Origin: Owenweeksia hongkongensis DSM 17368
GTDB taxonomy: Bacteria; Bacteroidota; Bacteroidia; Flavobacteriales; Schleiferiaceae
Length of the DNA stretch: 45,839 nt
Reading direction: 5' to 3'
Assembly (NCBI GenBank): GCA_945865885.1
Contig: CAMBEZ010000014.1
Span: 1-45,839 of the forward strand
In this document: positions 24,285 to 31,366 of the stretch, piece after piece
Position numbering within the stretch: position 1 is the first letter of the stretch
Layout: each line of letters opens with the position of its first letter
The notes under the pieces: model-generated
Told to the model about the DNA's origin: nothing
What the model saw: the letters and a program-made list of their open reading frames with translations, nothing else
Database searches by the model: none
Position numbers and translations under genes: made by a program

Positions 24285-25201
24285 GGACGGTAGACCAATT
24301 TGATGTTGTCCAAAAAGATGGAATCCGTTTTTCCGTTGGCCACGGACTTTTTACTGCCGATGAATAACTTAAAGGACTCCGCGTCTGGCGTTCCGCTGAC
24401 TTCCGTCATCAAGTTGATGTAGATCTTATTCCACTCGTCTTTGGGAAGAACCGTCGCCGTTGGTTTTTGCTCAATACCGCTGGGGCGGTAGGCGTAAACC
24501 CCCACCGTAAAGGGTACGGTGGTTTTGTAGTTGAGCTCCACGTAAACGTTTTTACCCCCTTTTGGCAATTCAAAAGCGTCGGCAGACCACACCTCAAACC
24601 AGGCTCCGTCCGGGCCCAGTCGAACCCATCCGCTGGCGGAATTGTTTTCGTTGGAAGGGGGCGTGAAGACCAAATCCGGACGAAACGTGCGCACCCAAAA
24701 GGTGTCGGACGTGGAAACCGGTTCAAAACCGAATCCGGCTCCCTCAAAATCTTCCAAAACTGAAACGGTAACGCCTTCGTCGTATTGGGTCCAAACCACG
24801 CTGTCCCCCGGGCTCTTCAATACGGTTTCTTCACCCGGCTTGAAATTGGCGCCCACAGATACCTCCTGGTAAAAGTCGTATTGGGATCGGAAGGCAGCCA
24901 TACCGTTCGTATTAACGCCGGGATAGAGCTTTATCGTATGGAAGCCCTCGTCCAACAGCACCGGAAAGGAACACGGCAACGAAAAAGCGCCGGCGAGGGT
25001 ACCGTTTGGCAACTGCACCCAAACGGTGGAAATTTTACTGCTGCGGGAACCGTTCTGCGACGATTCTACCGGATCCAGGGCCATTCCGTCGATGCGCACG
25101 TAGGCGGGCTCCACGGCTACCTCTGGAGCACAACTTGCACCGATCGCCAAAAGTGCAGCGGCAGCGCCCAGGCGCGTCAAAAAAGGAAATATATTCGGCA
25201 T
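24281..25201 (-). CDS. conserved hypothetical lipoprotein
   Basis: A 306-residue predicted lipoprotein. The N-terminus MPNIFPFLTRLGAAAALLAI leads to a lipobox-like GASC with C24, then APEVAVEPAYVRIDGMAL. The body is beta-rich: KISTVWVQLPNGTLAGAF, PVLLDEGFHTIKLYPGVNTNG and a C-terminal concanavalin-like region with YVELNYKTTVPFTVGVYAY and FKLFIGSKKS. It resembles a Bacteroidota family of unknown function (from memory), often coded next to polysaccharide or sugar-transferase genes. The ATG at 25201 fits the signal peptide and a TACCTTTG box six bases upstream; the longer frame upstream runs antisense into pcm. It is translationally coupled to the sugar transferase by an ATGA overlap, which suggests a joint envelope role. 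Confidence 0.8.
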   Translation of the reverse strand: MPNIFPFLTRLGAAAALLAIGASCAPEVAVEPAYVRIDGMALDPVESSQNGSRSSKISTVWVQLPNGTLAGAFSLPCSFPVLLDEGFHTIKLYPGVNTNGMAAFRSQYDFYQEVSVGANFKPGEETVLKSPGDSVVWTQYDEGVTVSVLEDFEGAGFGFEPVSTSDTFWVRTFRPDLVFTPPSNENNSASGWVRLGPDGAWFEVWSADAFELPKGGKNVYVELNYKTTVPFTVGVYAYRPSGIEQKPTATVLPKDEWNKIYINLMTEVSGTPDAESFKLFIGSKKSVANGKTDSIFLDNIKLVYRP

Positions 25202-25207
25202 GTACCG

Positions 25208-25215
25208 CAAAGGTA
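25208..25215 (-). promoter_or_regulatory. putative -7 element of the lipoprotein-sugar transferase operon
   Basis: TACCTTTG on the minus strand, a full consensus match, six bases before the ATG at 25201. Leader expected to be at most a few bases. Confidence 0.55.
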
Positions 25216-25230
25216 AGGCACCTAGAGCGC

Positions 25231-25238
25231 TAAATTTG
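25231..25238 (+). promoter_or_regulatory. putative -7 element of pcm (leaderless spacing)
   Basis: TAAATTTG, a full TAnnTTTG match, followed by AGTT and then the GTG at 25243. It is 15 bases from the divergent lipoprotein box. Confidence 0.55.
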
Positions 25239-25242
25239 AGTT

Positions 25243-25923
25243 GTGAAACTGGCTGCGCATCCCCTTGATTTTCCACGGCACCTTGGCTTGCGCAAGCAGC
25301 TGATGGACCTTCTGCGCGAAAAGGGCATTCGGTCTGAAGAAGTGTTGGACGCACTCATGCAAGTGCCCCGGCACGTATTTTTAGAATCCAGCTTTGAAGC
25401 ATTTGCCTACAAAGACGCAGCATTTCCCATACGCGCGGCCCAGACCATCAGTCAACCCTATACGGTAGCCGTGCAAACGCAGGCTTTGGAACTCTCGCCA
25501 GGAGCCAAGGTTTTGGAAATAGGTACCGGTTCCGGCTACCAAGCGGCGGTTTTGGCGGCCATGGGGTTCCGTGTCTACAGCATCGAGCGCCAAAAAGAGT
25601 TGTTTGACTTTTCCAAACGCGTTCTTTCTGAATTGAGGGCCACGGTGGTGCAACGCTTTGGCGATGGCTACAAAGGCATGCCAACATTCGCTCCGTTCGA
25701 CGGTATCTTGGTAACGGCAGCCGCTCCAGACGTGCCCAACGCCTTGTTGGCGCAGCTGGCGGTGGGCGGAAAACTCATCCTGCCGGTGGGGCCAGAAGGA
25801 GCAGATCAGCGCATGTGGCGCATTACCCGTATGGGCGATAAATCGTTTGAACGAGAGGATTTGGGGGCTTTTCGGTTCGTTCCCATGCTGGGAAACGTGG
25901 CCAACGGTCAGGATTCCGTTTGA
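25243..25923 (+). CDS. pcm: protein-L-isoaspartate O-methyltransferase
   Basis: A 226-residue SAM-dependent repair enzyme that methylates L-isoaspartyl residues in aged proteins so that they can revert to aspartate. Family motifs: VPRHVFLESSFEAFAYKDAAFPI, the substrate loop AAQTISQPYTVA (65-76), the SAM-binding motif I LEIGTGSGYQAAVLA (91-105), an acidic residue in VYSIERQ, GDGYKGMPTFAPFDGILVTAAA and GGKLILPVG. The GTG at 25243 is used because the frame is closed shortly upstream, homology starts here, and a -7 box sits four bases before it. It ends inside smpB (16-base tail-to-tail overlap). Confidence 0.95.
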   Translation: MKLAAHPLDFPRHLGLRKQLMDLLREKGIRSEEVLDALMQVPRHVFLESSFEAFAYKDAAFPIRAAQTISQPYTVAVQTQALELSPGAKVLEIGTGSGYQAAVLAAMGFRVYSIERQKELFDFSKRVLSELRATVVQRFGDGYKGMPTFAPFDGILVTAAAPDVPNALLAQLAVGGKLILPVGPEGADQRMWRITRMGDKSFEREDLGAFRFVPMLGNVANGQDSV

Positions 25924-26372
25924 GCTCGTTTGGTCTCGCGGTCCGCGTCTTTTTCTTTCAAGCTGGTTCTTTTGTCGTGGAGCTTTTTACCTCGCGCCAA
26001 GGCAATGTCCAATTTAGCTAAACCTTTTTCCGACAGGTGTAGGAGCAGTGGAACCACGGTAATGCCCTTATCCTTCAACGCACGGTCTATTTTTTTGAGT
26101 TCGTTCTTTTTGAGGAGCAATTTCCGATCCCGCGTTTCCACGTGGTTGGCGTGGGTTCCCAAGCGCCACGGGGCAATGTGCAGGTGCTTCACCCAGAGCT
26201 CACCGTTCACAATCAGACAATAAGCATCCACCAAACCGGCTGCCCCCTCCCGAATGGATTTGATTTCGGAACCCATCAACACCATCCCCGCCGAGAAGGA
26301 GTCGATCAATTCGTATTCAAATCGAGCACGACGGTTTTCAATTCGGATTGTTTTTTGGGCCGGTTTCGCCAT
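25908..26372 (-). CDS. smpB: SsrA-binding protein
   Basis: A 154-residue tmRNA-binding protein needed for trans-translation, the rescue of stalled ribosomes. The OB-fold core shows IRIENRRARFEYELIDSFSAGMVL, GSEIKSIREGAAGLVDAYC, VKHLHIAPWRLGTHANHVETRDRKLLL and a KGITVVPL strand. The basic tail (KLDIALARGKKLHDKRTSLKEK) that reaches into the decoding centre is intact. The length is normal. It is divergent from pyrD with 29 bases between starts and convergent with pcm. No tmRNA gene was recognised in the window. Confidence 0.96.
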   Translation of the reverse strand: MAKPAQKTIRIENRRARFEYELIDSFSAGMVLMGSEIKSIREGAAGLVDAYCLIVNGELWVKHLHIAPWRLGTHANHVETRDRKLLLKKNELKKIDRALKDKGITVVPLLLHLSEKGLAKLDIALARGKKLHDKRTSLKEKDADRETKRAQTES

Positions 26373-26376
26373 AGCG

Positions 26377-26384
26377 CAAATTTC
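26377..26384 (-). promoter_or_regulatory. putative -7 element of smpB (leaderless spacing)
   Basis: GAAATTTG on the minus strand matches five of six fixed positions of TAnnTTTG and is followed by CGCT and the ATG at 26372. Weak on its own; the recurring spacing supports it. Confidence 0.35.
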
Positions 26385-26389
26385 GCCCG

Positions 26390-26397
26390 TATTTTTG
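26390..26397 (+). promoter_or_regulatory. putative -7 element of pyrD (leaderless spacing)
   Basis: TATTTTTG, a full TAnnTTTG match, followed by GAAC and the pyrD ATG at 26402. Five bases from the divergent smpB box. Confidence 0.5.
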
Positions 26398-26401
26398 GAA
26401 C

Positions 26402-27436
26402 ATGAACGCGTACCGCAGCTTTATTCGTCCGCTCTTGTTTTGCTTGCCTCCGGAAGCCGCCCATCGCTGGACCATGGCCGCGTTGCGTGTTTTCAGCATC
26501 CTCCCATTTGGACCGGCCGTGGTGAAGTTTTTTTCAGGCAAAGTTCCTCATTCAGAGCCTCTTGTGGTGTCTGGATTGGCATTTCCCAACCCGGTGGGCT
26601 TGGCTGCAGGACTGGATAAGGATGCGGAAGCGGTAGCGGCCTTGGGGGCCTTGGGTTTTGGATTTGTAGAGATTGGAACCTTGACGCCCAAACCCCAACC
26701 GGGCAATCCGCAGCCGCGTTTGTTCCGTCTCCCCAAAGATCGAGGTCTGATCAACCGCATGGGATTCAACAACCACGGGGTTGTGGCAGCGGCCCAACGA
26801 TTAAAAAACCGCCCGGCTGGCTTGGTGGTGGGTGGAAACATTGGCAAAAACAAAGACACCCCCAACGAGCTTGCCGCGCAGGATTATGTTTTGTCCCTGC
26901 GTGCGCTGCATCCGGTGGTCGATTTTTTCACGGTGAACATCAGTTCGCCCAACACGCCCGGTTTGCGTGCACTGCAATCTTTGGAGCCGCTCCGGGAACT
27001 CATGCGCGAGGTCCTGGAAGAGCGGGATCGGCACCAGCCCCGTCGACCGGTTTGGGTAAAACTGGCACCGGACCTGACGAACGAAGAATTGGTGGACACG
27101 GCTCAGTTGATTGTTTCCGCCGGAGCAGACGGCATTATCGCCACCAACACCACCTTGTCCCGCTCGGGGTTGGGAACAGATCCCTTAAAAGTTGAGCAAA
27201 TGGGCGCCGGTGGTTTGAGCGGCGCTCCCCTTCGCCAGCGATCCACAGACGTTATCCGCGTTCTACGCGGGGCAGTTGGGCCGGACTTCCCCCTCATTGC
27301 CGTGGGAGGCGTGCTGTCCGGCCAAGACGCGCGGGAAAAGAAAGAGGCCGGCGCCACGTTGGTTCAGGTGTATACGGGATTGATCTACGAAGGGCCTCAA
27401 TTGGTTCACGACTGCATTCGGGCATGGAACGACTGA
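26402..27436 (+). CDS. pyrD: quinone-dependent dihydroorotate dehydrogenase (class 2)
   Basis: A 344-residue FMN enzyme that oxidises dihydroorotate to orotate in pyrimidine synthesis and passes electrons to the membrane quinone. The N-terminal amphipathic extension (1-45, with LLFCLPPEAAHRWTMAALR) marks class 2. The barrel shows NPVGLAAGLDKDAEAV, FVEIGTLTPKPQPGNPQPRLFRLP, INRMGFNNHG, FTVNISSPNTPGLR (catalytic serine region), VWVKLAPDLT and TNTTLSRSGL, ending in the FMN phosphate sites LIAVGGVLSGQDA and LVQVYTGLIYEGP. It overlaps the HMG-CoA lyase gene by 13 bases. Confidence 0.97.
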   Translation: MNAYRSFIRPLLFCLPPEAAHRWTMAALRVFSILPFGPAVVKFFSGKVPHSEPLVVSGLAFPNPVGLAAGLDKDAEAVAALGALGFGFVEIGTLTPKPQPGNPQPRLFRLPKDRGLINRMGFNNHGVVAAAQRLKNRPAGLVVGGNIGKNKDTPNELAAQDYVLSLRALHPVVDFFTVNISSPNTPGLRALQSLEPLRELMREVLEERDRHQPRRPVWVKLAPDLTNEELVDTAQLIVSAGADGIIATNTTLSRSGLGTDPLKVEQMGAGGLSGAPLRQRSTDVIRVLRGAVGPDFPLIAVGGVLSGQDAREKKEAGATLVQVYTGLIYEGPQLVHDCIRAWND

Positions 27437-28278
27437 CCTGGGTGGAATGCCCGCGGGACGCCATGCAGGGCTGGCACCGACTCTTCTCAACGGAAGAGAA
27501 AGTAGCCTATTTGCAGGAGTTGGCCCACGTGGGCTTTGATGTTTTGGACGCAGGCAGCTTTGTGTCTACGCGGGCGGTGCCCCAAATGGCCGATACGGCC
27601 GCTGTTCTGGACCAAATAGTTTGGCCAGATCGCAAGCCGGAAGTGCTGGTCATTGTGGGCAATCCACTGGGTTGGGAGCGCGCTTTGCAGCATCGGGCCG
27701 TGGACACCGTGGGCTATCCGTATTCCCTTTCCGAAGCTTTTCAGCAGCGAAACACCCAGCGATCGCGCCAACAAGCACTGGTGGAACTGGAGCGGATGGT
27801 TGCGAGCGCACACGACGCAGGCAAAAAAGCGGTGGTTTATTTTTCCATGGCCTTTGGCAATCCCTACGGGGAAGTTTTGTCCGACGGCATGATCCACGAA
27901 GCATTGGAACACATGGTGCGCATCCAGCCGGATGCCGTGAGCATTTCGGACACCATCGGCTCCGGAACGCCGGAATCCATACAAAAGCGCGCAGAGCAAG
28001 CACTGGAATACCTTCCGGTGGGACAATTGGGCATGCATTTGCACGTTCGTGAAGATCAGGCCTTTGCCCATTTGGAGGCCGCGTGGAATGCCGGGATAAG
28101 ACGTTTTGACACCGCCTTGCGCGGCATCGGGGGGTGTCCCTTCGCGCAGAGCAACTTGGTGGGGAACATGCCCGCAGAAAAGCTCCTCACTTTTGCCAAT
28201 CGGGTAGGGGCCTCTTATGGAGTACGTCCCATGGCCCTGGAAAGTGCGCACAACGAGGCATTGGCACTTTTTCAGTAA
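27424..28278 (+). CDS. hydroxymethylglutaryl-CoA lyase
   Basis: A 284-residue TIM-barrel lyase of the HMGL/DRE-TIM family, expected to split 3-hydroxy-3-methylglutaryl-CoA into acetoacetate and acetyl-CoA, the last step of leucine breakdown. Visible are WVECPRDAMQGW (catalytic Arg-Asp), DVLDAGSFVSTRAVPQMADT, AFGNPYGE, the metal-binding HLH of GMHLHVREDQ (the usual HDT continuation is altered to HVR), and the catalytic-cysteine loop GIGGCPFAQ. Most of this matches HMG-CoA lyase rather than isopropylmalate synthase. It is translationally coupled to pyrD. A cobalamin riboswitch begins about 50 bases downstream and belongs to the next genes. Confidence 0.9.
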   Translation: MERLTWVECPRDAMQGWHRLFSTEEKVAYLQELAHVGFDVLDAGSFVSTRAVPQMADTAAVLDQIVWPDRKPEVLVIVGNPLGWERALQHRAVDTVGYPYSLSEAFQQRNTQRSRQQALVELERMVASAHDAGKKAVVYFSMAFGNPYGEVLSDGMIHEALEHMVRIQPDAVSISDTIGSGTPESIQKRAEQALEYLPVGQLGMHLHVREDQAFAHLEAAWNAGIRRFDTALRGIGGCPFAQSNLVGNMPAEKLLTFANRVGASYGVRPMALESAHNEALALFQ

Positions 28279-28309
28279 ATCGCTTTTTCAAGTACGGCAT
28301 GTGCTGCCG

Positions 28310-28317
28310 TACCTTTG
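28310..28317 (+). promoter_or_regulatory. putative -7 element of the riboswitch-btuB-btuG transcript
   Basis: TACCTTTG, a full match to TAnnTTTG, about a dozen bases before the first conserved helix of the cobalamin riboswitch. This places the expected transcription start right at the front of the aptamer. Confidence 0.6.
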
Positions 28318-28324
28318 CACCGCA

Positions 28325-28480
28325 AGAAGTTTGGAGGTGCGCCTCCAACGCAAGAAGGGAATCCGGTGCAAAACCGGAGCTGTGCCCGCAGCTGTAAGTT
28401 CCATTCATCTTCAGGCACTCAGCCACTGGAAGAAATTCCGGGAAGGCGCCCGAAGAGGAACGAGCCAGAAGACCTGCTTT
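28325..28480 (+). promoter_or_regulatory. cobalamin (B12) riboswitch
   Basis: The leader contains the conserved core AAGGGAATCCGGTG (28355-28368) with the CCGG pairing partner, then GCTGTGCCCGCAGCTGTAAG, the GCCACTGG element at 28422-28429, and a B12 box GAGCCAGAAGACCTGC at 28462-28477. An extra 7-bp hairpin (TTGGAGG/CCTCCAA, 28331-28348) opens the aptamer. All are hallmarks of adenosyl-/methylcobalamin riboswitches. The downstream ATG is about 40 bases after the box, and no run of T follows, so translational control by start-site sequestration is more likely than transcription termination (inferred). Confidence 0.95.
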
Positions 28481-28518
28481 TTGCCATACCATGCGCCTTC
28501 GGGACCAAAGGAATTGCC

Positions 28519-30264
28519 ATGATTTGTACCCACCGACGGCCGTTTTTAGCCGTTGTGTTTTGTTTTTTGTTGGCCTCCGGTCAACTCGTCTCCGCTCCGG
28601 ACACCGTTCGTCTGGGGACGGCTGATGTGCACGCCCTTCCGTTTCATTTTCGCGCTCCTGCACGCGGCTTGGATTCCTCGGCCCAAGGTTGGTCAGCCTC
28701 CGATTGGCTCCACCGCGGCGCCTTGTTGCGCACCACTACTCCGGGCGGTTCCCAATTGGTGGGTCTGAGTGGGCTACCCGCGGTGTATACTGGGTTTCAT
28801 TGGCTGGGGTTTGCCCTGACCAGTCCTACCTTGGGGTTGACCGACGGTTCCTGGATTAATCCTGCGTTCCGCAACCAAACGGGCGTCCACACCCAGTTGG
28901 GAGGGCAGTATTTGGGTTCCGGTAATCTGGGCGGACTGGTGGATTTGTCGGCTCAATGGTTGGGCTCGGAAGGGTCCTGGGCCGGGTTGGAGGCTTATTC
29001 GGCAGGTGGAGGCGGGGCCACGGTCCGGTGCCGCACGAACTATGGAACTTTGGGATTTTGGGCGTCGTCGGCCCGCTACCGGTTTCCCTACCAAGATTAC
29101 TTGGGTACGCGCCGAATGCGCACCGGTGCAGACGCTCAGAACGCGCAATTGGAGTGGCGCGGCGAACGGCGTTGGGGAGCGCACACCCTTCGGTACGGTT
29201 TTCAGGGGATTCTGCAGGATCGGGGACTTCCGCGCAGCGCGGCATCCTCCTACGGGACGGGAGATCGGCAACGGGACCACCGTTTGCACACCGGGGTGCG
29301 CTGGGAGCACCAAAAACAGAACTGGCATTGGAGCCGGGGAGCGTTCGGATGGATGGACTTTCAAGCCTTTGACGCGCGCGTGGTGGCCCTGCGCGATTCG
29401 CACCAAACAGCTGGGATGCGGGTGGAATGGGCCGGCACCCATCCCAACGGTCATGTGGCCTGGGGGTGGTCGCAAATGGCGGCCTGGGGCCCGTCCCACC
29501 AAACCTTAGGGGTTTGGGACGGTTTTGTCAAAGGTGCCCTTCAAGGGACGGGCCGGTTGCGCCCCGGTTTAGCATGGGCCCGATGGGACGTGCGCCAAAC
29601 CACTGCGCGGAGCCCGCTGGGAAATGCATCCGGCGGGATGCGTTGGAAATGGGCAGGTGGACCAGAAGTTCAAGCCGCGCGTCATTTTCGCTGGCCAACG
29701 CTTAACGATTTGGCCTGGATTCCCGGCGGGAACCCACTGCTGCTGCCGGAGGCCGGTTGGGCCCTGGAGGTCCATGGTTTTATTCCCCGTTCAAAAACGC
29801 AGAAGAGGCATTGGGGCCAATGGGAGTGGCAGTCCAAAGCGATGCATTTGACGCAGTCCATTGTCTGGAAACCCATTGGTGTTCAGTGGGTTCCGGTCAA
29901 TGCCGGATCTTGGAGCCAGTGGTGGAATCGCTTGCGCTGGACGGCGCAGCACCGCGAATGGATGGGTTGGGCGGAAGTGCAGTACACGCTGTCCAACGCA
30001 GCATTTGCCGTACCGTGGCGCGGAAATGCGGGTGTCGCCTACCGCAAGGGTGCCTGGACTTCGGGGGCGGAGTACACGGCGCAAGCGGCTTCGCAGCAAA
30101 CACCGCGGTGGTTTACCGGACGTTTGTGGGGCGGATGGCAGAGCGGGCATTGGTCCGTGCAGATAAACGTTCAAAACGCTCTTCCGGGAACCGTCGAATA
30201 CCTGCCGTACTACCCAAATCCCCATTGGTACACCGTTATTAATTTAAATTATAAGTTCAAATGA
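28519..30264 (+). CDS. btuB: TonB-dependent outer-membrane receptor, BtuB-like (vitamin B12)
   Basis: A 581-residue outer-membrane protein. The signal peptide is residues 1-24 (FLAVVFCFLLASGQLVSA). The mature start DTVRLGTADVHAL resembles a TonB box. A short plug follows, with WLHRGALLRTTTPGGSQL, WLGFALTSPTLGLTDGSW and surrounding sequence that match plug motifs loosely. The barrel carries the typical TBDR segment HFRWPTLNDLAWIPGGNPLLLPE and ends in HWYTVINLNYKFK. The ATG at 28519 is used because it follows the riboswitch and opens the signal peptide; upstream codons are inside the aptamer. Riboswitch control and the BtuG-like partner point to corrinoid uptake. It is shorter than E. coli BtuB, with an economical plug. 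Confidence 0.85.
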   Translation: MICTHRRPFLAVVFCFLLASGQLVSAPDTVRLGTADVHALPFHFRAPARGLDSSAQGWSASDWLHRGALLRTTTPGGSQLVGLSGLPAVYTGFHWLGFALTSPTLGLTDGSWINPAFRNQTGVHTQLGGQYLGSGNLGGLVDLSAQWLGSEGSWAGLEAYSAGGGGATVRCRTNYGTLGFWASSARYRFPYQDYLGTRRMRTGADAQNAQLEWRGERRWGAHTLRYGFQGILQDRGLPRSAASSYGTGDRQRDHRLHTGVRWEHQKQNWHWSRGAFGWMDFQAFDARVVALRDSHQTAGMRVEWAGTHPNGHVAWGWSQMAAWGPSHQTLGVWDGFVKGALQGTGRLRPGLAWARWDVRQTTARSPLGNASGGMRWKWAGGPEVQAARHFRWPTLNDLAWIPGGNPLLLPEAGWALEVHGFIPRSKTQKRHWGQWEWQSKAMHLTQSIVWKPIGVQWVPVNAGSWSQWWNRLRWTAQHREWMGWAEVQYTLSNAAFAVPWRGNAGVAYRKGAWTSGAEYTAQAASQQTPRWFTGRLWGGWQSGHWSVQINVQNALPGTVEYLPYYPNPHWYTVINLNYKFK

Positions 30265-31343
30265 AAAACTTTAAACATTTAATTTACAGCACTTTAACAA
30301 TATTTATTGCATCGTGTCAACCGGATCCCGCGAATCCTTTGAACCAAGACTACCGCAACGGGGTTTTGGTGGTGAACGAAGGTCCGTTTCAAACCGGAAC
30401 CGGCACCTTGTCTTTTGCGCATTTCAAACGCAGCGCGTCCGACTCCACTTATGCGTTCCTGGACGTATTTCAAACGGTGAACGGTCGGGTCATGGGGAAC
30501 ATTGCGCAAAGCGCTGTGCGCGTGGGGAACCATGTGTTGGTAGCCGTGAATTTGGCCGGAACCGTTGAAATGCTAAACGCCAAAACCATGGCGCTGGAGC
30601 ACACTTTCACCGGTTTGGGGCTTCCGCGCTACTTTCAGGCCTTGCCCAACAACCGCGTGGCTTTGTCCGACTGGCAAGACAATCGCGTCTACGTGTTGGA
30701 CTTAAACACCAAGACCGTGGTGGACACCGTTCAAGTGGACGCCGGGCCGGAAGGGATGGCCTATTTGCCCAACACCCCAAGCGGCGATGTTCTGCTGGTT
30801 GCGTGTTCCGGAGGCTATAGTGACAACAACACGGTGGTGGTTTTGAACGCCCAAATGAACCGCATCAAGACCCTCACGGTAGGGGATCAGCCGCATTCCT
30901 TCGCGCAAGACCCAAGCGGTACGTGGTGGTTGCTCAACCAAGGCAAACCGGATTGGACCACCCCCGCAAACGGCACCCCCGGAAGCTTATACCGAATTGA
31001 TGCAAATGCTTTGACGGCTTCCTTGTACGCCTCCTCCGCAGACGGCTCGTTGCACCCCGCACATTTGGTATGCGACGGCACCGGTTTGGTGTTTGTGTCC
31101 GATCGTTATGCGGGTTCCGCCGTTCGGATGCCCCTGGGTTCCACGGTTTGGCCCACGGTACCCTTTTTAACGGGAACTTCCTACAGTGTGGCTTTTGATG
31201 CCCTCAAAAAGGAGTTTTACTCGGGGAAAATTGTGGACTATTCTGGCCCAGGCCAACTGGTTCGTTACAACGAGCAAGGGGTTGCCCTGGATTCGGTTTC
31301 CACCGGTCAAATTCCTGGTTTCATCCTACCGGAATCGCACTGA
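30261..31343 (+). CDS. btuG: BtuG-like surface lipoprotein (YncE/DUF5074-type beta-propeller)
   Basis: A 360-residue lipoprotein. The signal is MKNFKHLIYSTLTIFIASC with lipobox IASC and C19. The rest is a repeating beta-propeller: NGVLVVNEGPFQTGTGTLSF, NHVLVAVNLAGTVEMLNAKT, NRVALSDWQDNRVYVLDLNT, DVLLVACSGGYSDNNTVVVL and QPHSFAQDPSGTWWLLNQG. Surface propeller lipoproteins of this type (BtuG) cap BtuB in Bacteroides and bind B12 with extreme affinity. The fused order btuB-btuG under a cobalamin riboswitch is strong context. It overlaps btuB by 4 bases (ATGA). The first 50 bases are very AT-rich compared with the region. B12 binding is inferred, not visible. Confidence 0.85.
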   Translation: MKNFKHLIYSTLTIFIASCQPDPANPLNQDYRNGVLVVNEGPFQTGTGTLSFAHFKRSASDSTYAFLDVFQTVNGRVMGNIAQSAVRVGNHVLVAVNLAGTVEMLNAKTMALEHTFTGLGLPRYFQALPNNRVALSDWQDNRVYVLDLNTKTVVDTVQVDAGPEGMAYLPNTPSGDVLLVACSGGYSDNNTVVVLNAQMNRIKTLTVGDQPHSFAQDPSGTWWLLNQGKPDWTTPANGTPGSLYRIDANALTASLYASSADGSLHPAHLVCDGTGLVFVSDRYAGSAVRMPLGSTVWPTVPFLTGTSYSVAFDALKKEFYSGKIVDYSGPGQLVRYNEQGVALDSVSTGQIPGFILPESH

Positions 31344-31366
31344 CCGCATTCAGCCAGCCTAAATCC

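Noticed and set aside
28490-28492. ATG just after the riboswitch as start of the receptor gene
   Set aside because: It is in a different frame; the in-frame ATG at 28519 begins a good signal peptide.
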